This document shows positions 61,147-64,000 of a DNA stretch of 64,000 nucleotides, piece after piece. This stretch comes from Nocardia inohanensis NBRC 100128. Lineage in GTDB: Bacteria; Actinomycetota; Actinomycetes; Mycobacteriales; Mycobacteriaceae. The notes beneath the pieces are model-generated. The model did no database searches, was not told where the DNA came from, and worked only from the letters and a program-made list of their open reading frames with translations. The stretch's first letter is position 1. Each line of letters opens with the position of its first letter. Made by a program: the position numbers and the translations under genes. The DNA is taken from the NCBI RefSeq assembly GCF_001612945.1, contig NZ_BDBK01000014.1, forward strand, positions 186,001 through 250,000, given 5' to 3'.

Positions 61147-61266
61147 GGTTCGCGGCCGTCTCGTTCTGGACTGAGTGGAGCGGGGGAGCGAAGCGGAGGA
61201 GCGGAGGGAGGGAGGGAAGAACGAGACATAAAGGCCGCGAACCCGCCCGGAGCGAAGCGGAGGGCA
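61147..61266. repeat. Large stem-loop and right copy of the inverted repeat
   Basis: Arms at 61147-61167 (GGTTCGCGGCC, CTCGTTCT) and 61218-61243 (AGAACGAG, GGCCGCGAACC) pair over 19 bases. The loop of about 50 bases is nearly all purine, with three GGGA steps. The 25-base repeat shared with 59360-59385 follows at 61242-61266. It may terminate the GMC transcript. The gap to 61343 holds no gene. Confidence 0.6.
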
Positions 61267-61342
61267 AATTAAACACAGCTGGCGTGCGCGAGGATGTGTA
61301 GCTCGTGGCGGCGGTGGCCTGGCGCTGCAATGATGGAGCGCG

Positions 61343-62485
61343 ATGTCCGACGAACAGTTGCCTCCGTCGCCCGAGTGGCCGCCCCACCGTCCCGAGTCCC
61401 GGGGCGGTAAATCCGGTGGCTTGCTCGGCCCGCTGCACACCCTGCGCGCCAAGCTCGACACCAATGGCGCGCTGTCGGCCCCGACCATGCGCTGGGGTCT
61501 GCTCGCCGTCGCCGGCGGCGCGGTGCTCGCCGCGCTGCTCACCCTGGTCTTCACCGGGTTCGACTCGAATCGCATCGAGGCGCACACCCCGGGCGCGGCC
61601 CAGCCCACCGGTGCGGTGGCGGGCGCGGCCTTCGGCACCGCCTCCCAGGGCGACTGCCTGAGCTGGAGCAAATCCAACGCCAGCGATCTGGTGAAGGTGG
61701 ACTGCTCGAGCAAGCACCTGTTCGAGGTCACCGAGGACATCGACCTGAGCAGGTATCCGGGCGTCGAATTCGGGCCCGGCTCCCGCTTCCCCGACTCGCT
61801 GCGCTTCACCGAACTCCGCGACGAGCACTGCGTCAGCGCCGCCCAGTCCTACCTCGGCGGCAAGCTCGACCCGCGCGGCAAGTTCGTGGTCGGCCTGATC
61901 AATCCGGGTGAGGCGGGCTGGAAGGCGGGCGAGCGCACGCTGCGCTGCGGCCTCCAGGTCGCCGGCAGCTCCGGCACCGCCACCCATCCGATCAGCGGCA
62001 GCGTGCGGGAGTCCAACCAGTCCAAGGTCTTCGACACCGGCACCTGCGTCGGCATCAGCCGCAATCTCCCCACCGATCCGACCGATTGCAGCAAGTCGCA
62101 CGCCTTCGAAATCGTCTCCACCGTGGACCTGGGCCCGCGTTTCACCGGCGGCCCGCCGTCCAAGGACGAGCAGGACAAGTTCATGGAGGAGGCCTGCGCC
62201 AAGGACTCCACCGACTACCTCGGCTCGCCGGACGCGCTGCGCAACAAGACCCTCACGCTGTTCTGGGACTTCCTCGACACCCGCAGCTGGCTGGCGGGCA
62301 GCCGCAGCCTGAACTGCATGATCGGCAAGGGCGCGGACCAGGAGGGCTTCGCGGCCATCACCGGTTCGGCGCGCGGCGAGATCCTGATCGACGGGCAGGC
62401 CCCGGTGCCGCCGCCGAACAACGGCCGCTCCACCCCGTCGCCACTACCCGGCGCCGCCCCGCCCGTCATCCCGGCGCCGCGGTGA
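61343..62485 (+). CDS. Septum-formation-domain membrane protein (Rv3835-like)
   Basis: 380 residues. A Pro-rich cytoplasmic start is followed by one helix (about 50-72) and a long extracytoplasmic part holding two copies of a septum-formation-type domain, each with cysteines in the GDCLSW, VDCSSKHLFEV, DEHCVSAA, LRCGLQ and GTCVGI, TDCSKSHAFEIV, EEACAKDS, LNCMIG pattern. The tail is Pro-rich. The paired Cys spacing suggests disulphides. It matches the mycobacterial gene after serS in position and design. Function is not proven; the domain name comes from a Streptomyces relative. Confidence 0.83.
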   Translation: MSDEQLPPSPEWPPHRPESRGGKSGGLLGPLHTLRAKLDTNGALSAPTMRWGLLAVAGGAVLAALLTLVFTGFDSNRIEAHTPGAAQPTGAVAGAAFGTASQGDCLSWSKSNASDLVKVDCSSKHLFEVTEDIDLSRYPGVEFGPGSRFPDSLRFTELRDEHCVSAAQSYLGGKLDPRGKFVVGLINPGEAGWKAGERTLRCGLQVAGSSGTATHPISGSVRESNQSKVFDTGTCVGISRNLPTDPTDCSKSHAFEIVSTVDLGPRFTGGPPSKDEQDKFMEEACAKDSTDYLGSPDALRNKTLTLFWDFLDTRSWLAGSRSLNCMIGKGADQEGFAAITGSARGEILIDGQAPVPPPNNGRSTPSPLPGAAPPVIPAPR

Positions 62486-62546
62486 TCGGCTTTCCGATTA
62501 TCGACGGCCCGGTGCTCGGCGGCGCGGCGCGGCGGAACGGATAGGC

Positions 62547-62900
62547 ATGCCGGTCTCCATGTCCGACGACCGCTTCGAGCAGCTGGTCGGGGAATCGCTC
62601 GACCTGATTCCGCCGGAGCTGGCGCGGGCCATCGACAATGTGGTGGTTCTCATCGAGCCCCGCAGTGAAGAGGACCCGCACCTGCTCGGGCTCTATCACG
62701 GGATCGCCCTCACCGACCGGGACTACAGCCACTATGCCGGGGCCTTGCCGGACACCATCACCATCTATCGCGAAGCCATCCTGGAGATGTGTCGCAGCGA
62801 AGAAGAAGTGGTGGAGGAGGTGGCAATCACAGTGATTCACGAAATAGCGCACTATTTCGGGATTGACGACGACCGCCTTCATCAGCTGGGATGGGGCTGA
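62547..62900 (+). CDS. Zincin-like metallopeptidase (Rv3836-like)
   Basis: 117 residues with the zinc motif VIHEIAHYFGIDDDRLHQLG (HExxH, plus a downstream His), typical of the small 'metallopeptidase family protein' group (DUF1025, Zincin_1). The preceding strand with DTITIYREAI is the family's edge strand. No signal peptide. The real activity is unknown. GGAACGGATAGGC precedes the ATG at 62547. It follows the septum-domain gene by 61 bases, probably as one unit. Confidence 0.87.
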   Translation: MPVSMSDDRFEQLVGESLDLIPPELARAIDNVVVLIEPRSEEDPHLLGLYHGIALTDRDYSHYAGALPDTITIYREAILEMCRSEEEVVEEVAITVIHEIAHYFGIDDDRLHQLGWG

Positions 62901-62964
62901 AGTCCGCGGCAGCTGGAAATTAGCTGACCGCGTTATCGGGGGAAGCGCCGAAGGGAGTCCGAGC

Positions 62965-63276
62965 ATGGTCGGCCACGTGCACGTACAGGCGGAGGTCATT
63001 CTCGCCGCCGCCTTGGAGCTGGATCTGCTCGCCGAAAGACTGGCCGCCGCCTCGACCTTCGCCGGACCCGCCACCCATGTGCTGCCCTCGGGCACCGAAG
63101 AGGTGTCTTTCCTGGCCGCCGGGCATTTCAACAACGCGGCGCTGAGCCATGACCGAGCCGTCGCGCAGGGCATTCTCGAACTGCATCACGCCGCCGCCAC
63201 GCTGCGCAGTCAGCTCGCGCAGTACATCGCGCAGGACGCGGTGCGGGCCGTCGGCGTCGCCGCCATCCAGGTGTAG
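62965..63276 (+). CDS. PE-family-like type VII secretion substrate
   Basis: 103 residues from the ATG at 62965, with GAAGGGAG ahead. The PE plan is visible: helix 1 (HVQAEVILAAALELDLLAER), a loop ATHVLPSGTEEVSFLAA, helix 2 (FNNAALSHDRAVAQGILELH), and the secretion motif YxxxD as Tyr87-Asp91 (YIAQD). There is no long C-terminal region, so it is a minimal PE. It is followed by a PPE-like gene 14 bases later, the usual PE/PPE order. No ESX core genes are in the window. Confidence 0.75.
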   Translation: MVGHVHVQAEVILAAALELDLLAERLAAASTFAGPATHVLPSGTEEVSFLAAGHFNNAALSHDRAVAQGILELHHAAATLRSQLAQYIAQDAVRAVGVAAIQV

Positions 63277-63290
63277 AGGGGAACACTCGA

Positions 63291-64000
63291 ATGACGCTGG
63301 GAATCACCGGGGTGTTCTGGCTGCCCCGCATGGCCGAACTGAACTCCGTCTCGCTGAACGCGGGCGCGCACGCGATTCCGATCGCCGCCGCCGGCAGTTC
63401 GTGGGGCGTGCTCACCGCCGCCTGGGTGGATGCCACCGCGACCGTCGCCCGGGTCATGGCCGAACTGGGTGTCGGCTTGCAGGGCATCAACGGACTCAAT
63501 GTGCTGGGGCGGCTCACCGGTTTCAATCTCTGGGCCGAACAGCAGGGCGTGATGGCCGCGGTGATGGCGGGCAAGGCCGCCTTCAACGCCACCGCCTACA
63601 CCGTGGCCTCGATCGCCATGCCGAGCCTGCCGGAGATCGCACTGGTCGAGACGGCGCGGGTGGCCGCGCACTCCACCGGTGGCGCGCTCAACGGGACCGC
63701 CGAAGCGGCCGAGGCGGCCAAGCTGGCCCTCGATATCCGGGCCGCGCTCGTCATGGAGACCTACGAGGCCGCAACCACTTTCATGGTCAGCACGCCGGGA
63801 CAGTTCCTGATGCCGCCGCCCATCGCCATGGGCGCGGGTTCGGCCGACGGCGGTGACGCGTTCGGCACCGGCGGCGGGGATCCGATTCAGATGGCCATGA
63901 CGGCCGCTACCGCGCTGGCCAACAATCCGGCCGTGATGAGTGCGCTCTCGCAGGCCGGGCAGGTGGCCGGGACCGTGGTCACCACGGGCGCGACCAGTGT
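63291..64000 (+). CDS. PPE-family-like protein, cut by the window end
   Basis: The ATG at 63291, after GAGGGGAA, opens a frame that runs to the window end, so only about 236 residues are seen. The first 170 residues form long Ala-rich helices with SLNAGAHAIPIAAAGSSWGV and LTAAWVDATATVARVMAELG, the PPE helical bundle style, followed by a Gly/Ala-rich region. The canonical Pro-Pro-Glu is not kept (VFWLPRMAE). With the PE-like gene it should form a heterodimer exported by a type VII system. Confidence 0.75.
   Translation, partial: MTLGITGVFWLPRMAELNSVSLNAGAHAIPIAAAGSSWGVLTAAWVDATATVARVMAELGVGLQGINGLNVLGRLTGFNLWAEQQGVMAAVMAGKAAFNATAYTVASIAMPSLPEIALVETARVAAHSTGGALNGTAEAAEAAKLALDIRAALVMETYEAATTFMVSTPGQFLMPPPIAMGAGSADGGDAFGTGGGDPIQMAMTAATALANNPAVMSALSQAGQVAGTVVTTGATS

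Noticed and set aside
61172..61220. Possible G-quadruplex in the purine-rich loop
   Set aside because: Only three adjacent GGG runs are present with a GG before them, so the evidence is weak; it is kept only as part of the stem-loop description.
59314..61809. An 831-codon minus-strand open frame opposite the GMC gene
   Set aside because: It is antisense to a strongly recognised oxidoreductase and runs through the inverted repeats and intergenic DNA.

Overview
The window is high-GC actinobacterial DNA whose gene order points to a mycolic-acid-containing member of the Mycobacteriales, most likely Nocardia. The basis is a cell-envelope locus laid out as in Mycobacterium tuberculosis Rv3804c-Rv3818 and Rv3834c-Rv3836: antigen-85-type mycolyltransferases, aftB, ubiA, a PAP2 phosphatase, glfT2, glf, a Csp-like peptidoglycan-binding amidase, a HAD hydrolase, a PlsC-type acyltransferase, namH, serS, a septum-formation-domain protein and a zincin-like protein. 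All names come from reading motifs and from remembered homologues; no database search was run.

Layout. 0.35-4.95 kb (+): a small NRPS-type operon (type II thioesterase, SDR with a mycofactocin-family-like loop, an A-PCP protein with a threonine-type code, and a 30-residue microprotein). 4.97-15.55 kb (-): three tandem mycolyltransferases and the arabinogalactan operon aftB-ubiA-PAP2-glfT2-glf, mostly joined by 4-bp ATGA overlaps. 15.8-23.6 kb: accessory and regulatory genes, with several regulator/target pairs (TipAL-like MerR; divergent MarR/EamA; divergent HxlR/metallo-beta-lactamase) whose operators can be read directly. 23.7-28.1 kb: an island of phage-like cell-wall hydrolases (endolysin-like amidase; cutinase/LysB-like esterase), small HTH proteins, a LexA-like box and a striking array of five phased operators. 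28.5-33.0 kb: SpoIID-domain protein, Csp-like amidase and HAD hydrolase.

33.1-39.4 kb (+): a complete peptide/nickel-type ABC importer (two permeases, a fused double ATPase, a lipoprotein binding protein) with a trailing membrane protein. 39.4-48.4 kb: an XRE-cupin regulator and a nitrogen-scavenging cluster (M20 amidohydrolase, three glutamate-synthase-like subunits, type III glutamine-synthetase-like enzyme, FAD amine oxidase) next to a divergent AmtB. The content resembles the N-methylglutamate/gamma-glutamyl-amide logic of methylamine use, but the substrate is unknown.

48.5-64.0 kb: acyltransferase, a frameshifted small lipoprotein, namH (N-glycolyl muramic acid), a BP74-like protein, a MauE-MauD-like fusion, two transporters, a GGDEF-EAL protein with a degenerate GGDEF motif, serS, a GMC oxidoreductase flanked by inverted repeats, Rv3835/Rv3836-like genes, and a PE/PPE-like pair cut by the window end. 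I saw no rRNA, tRNA, CRISPR array or transposase.
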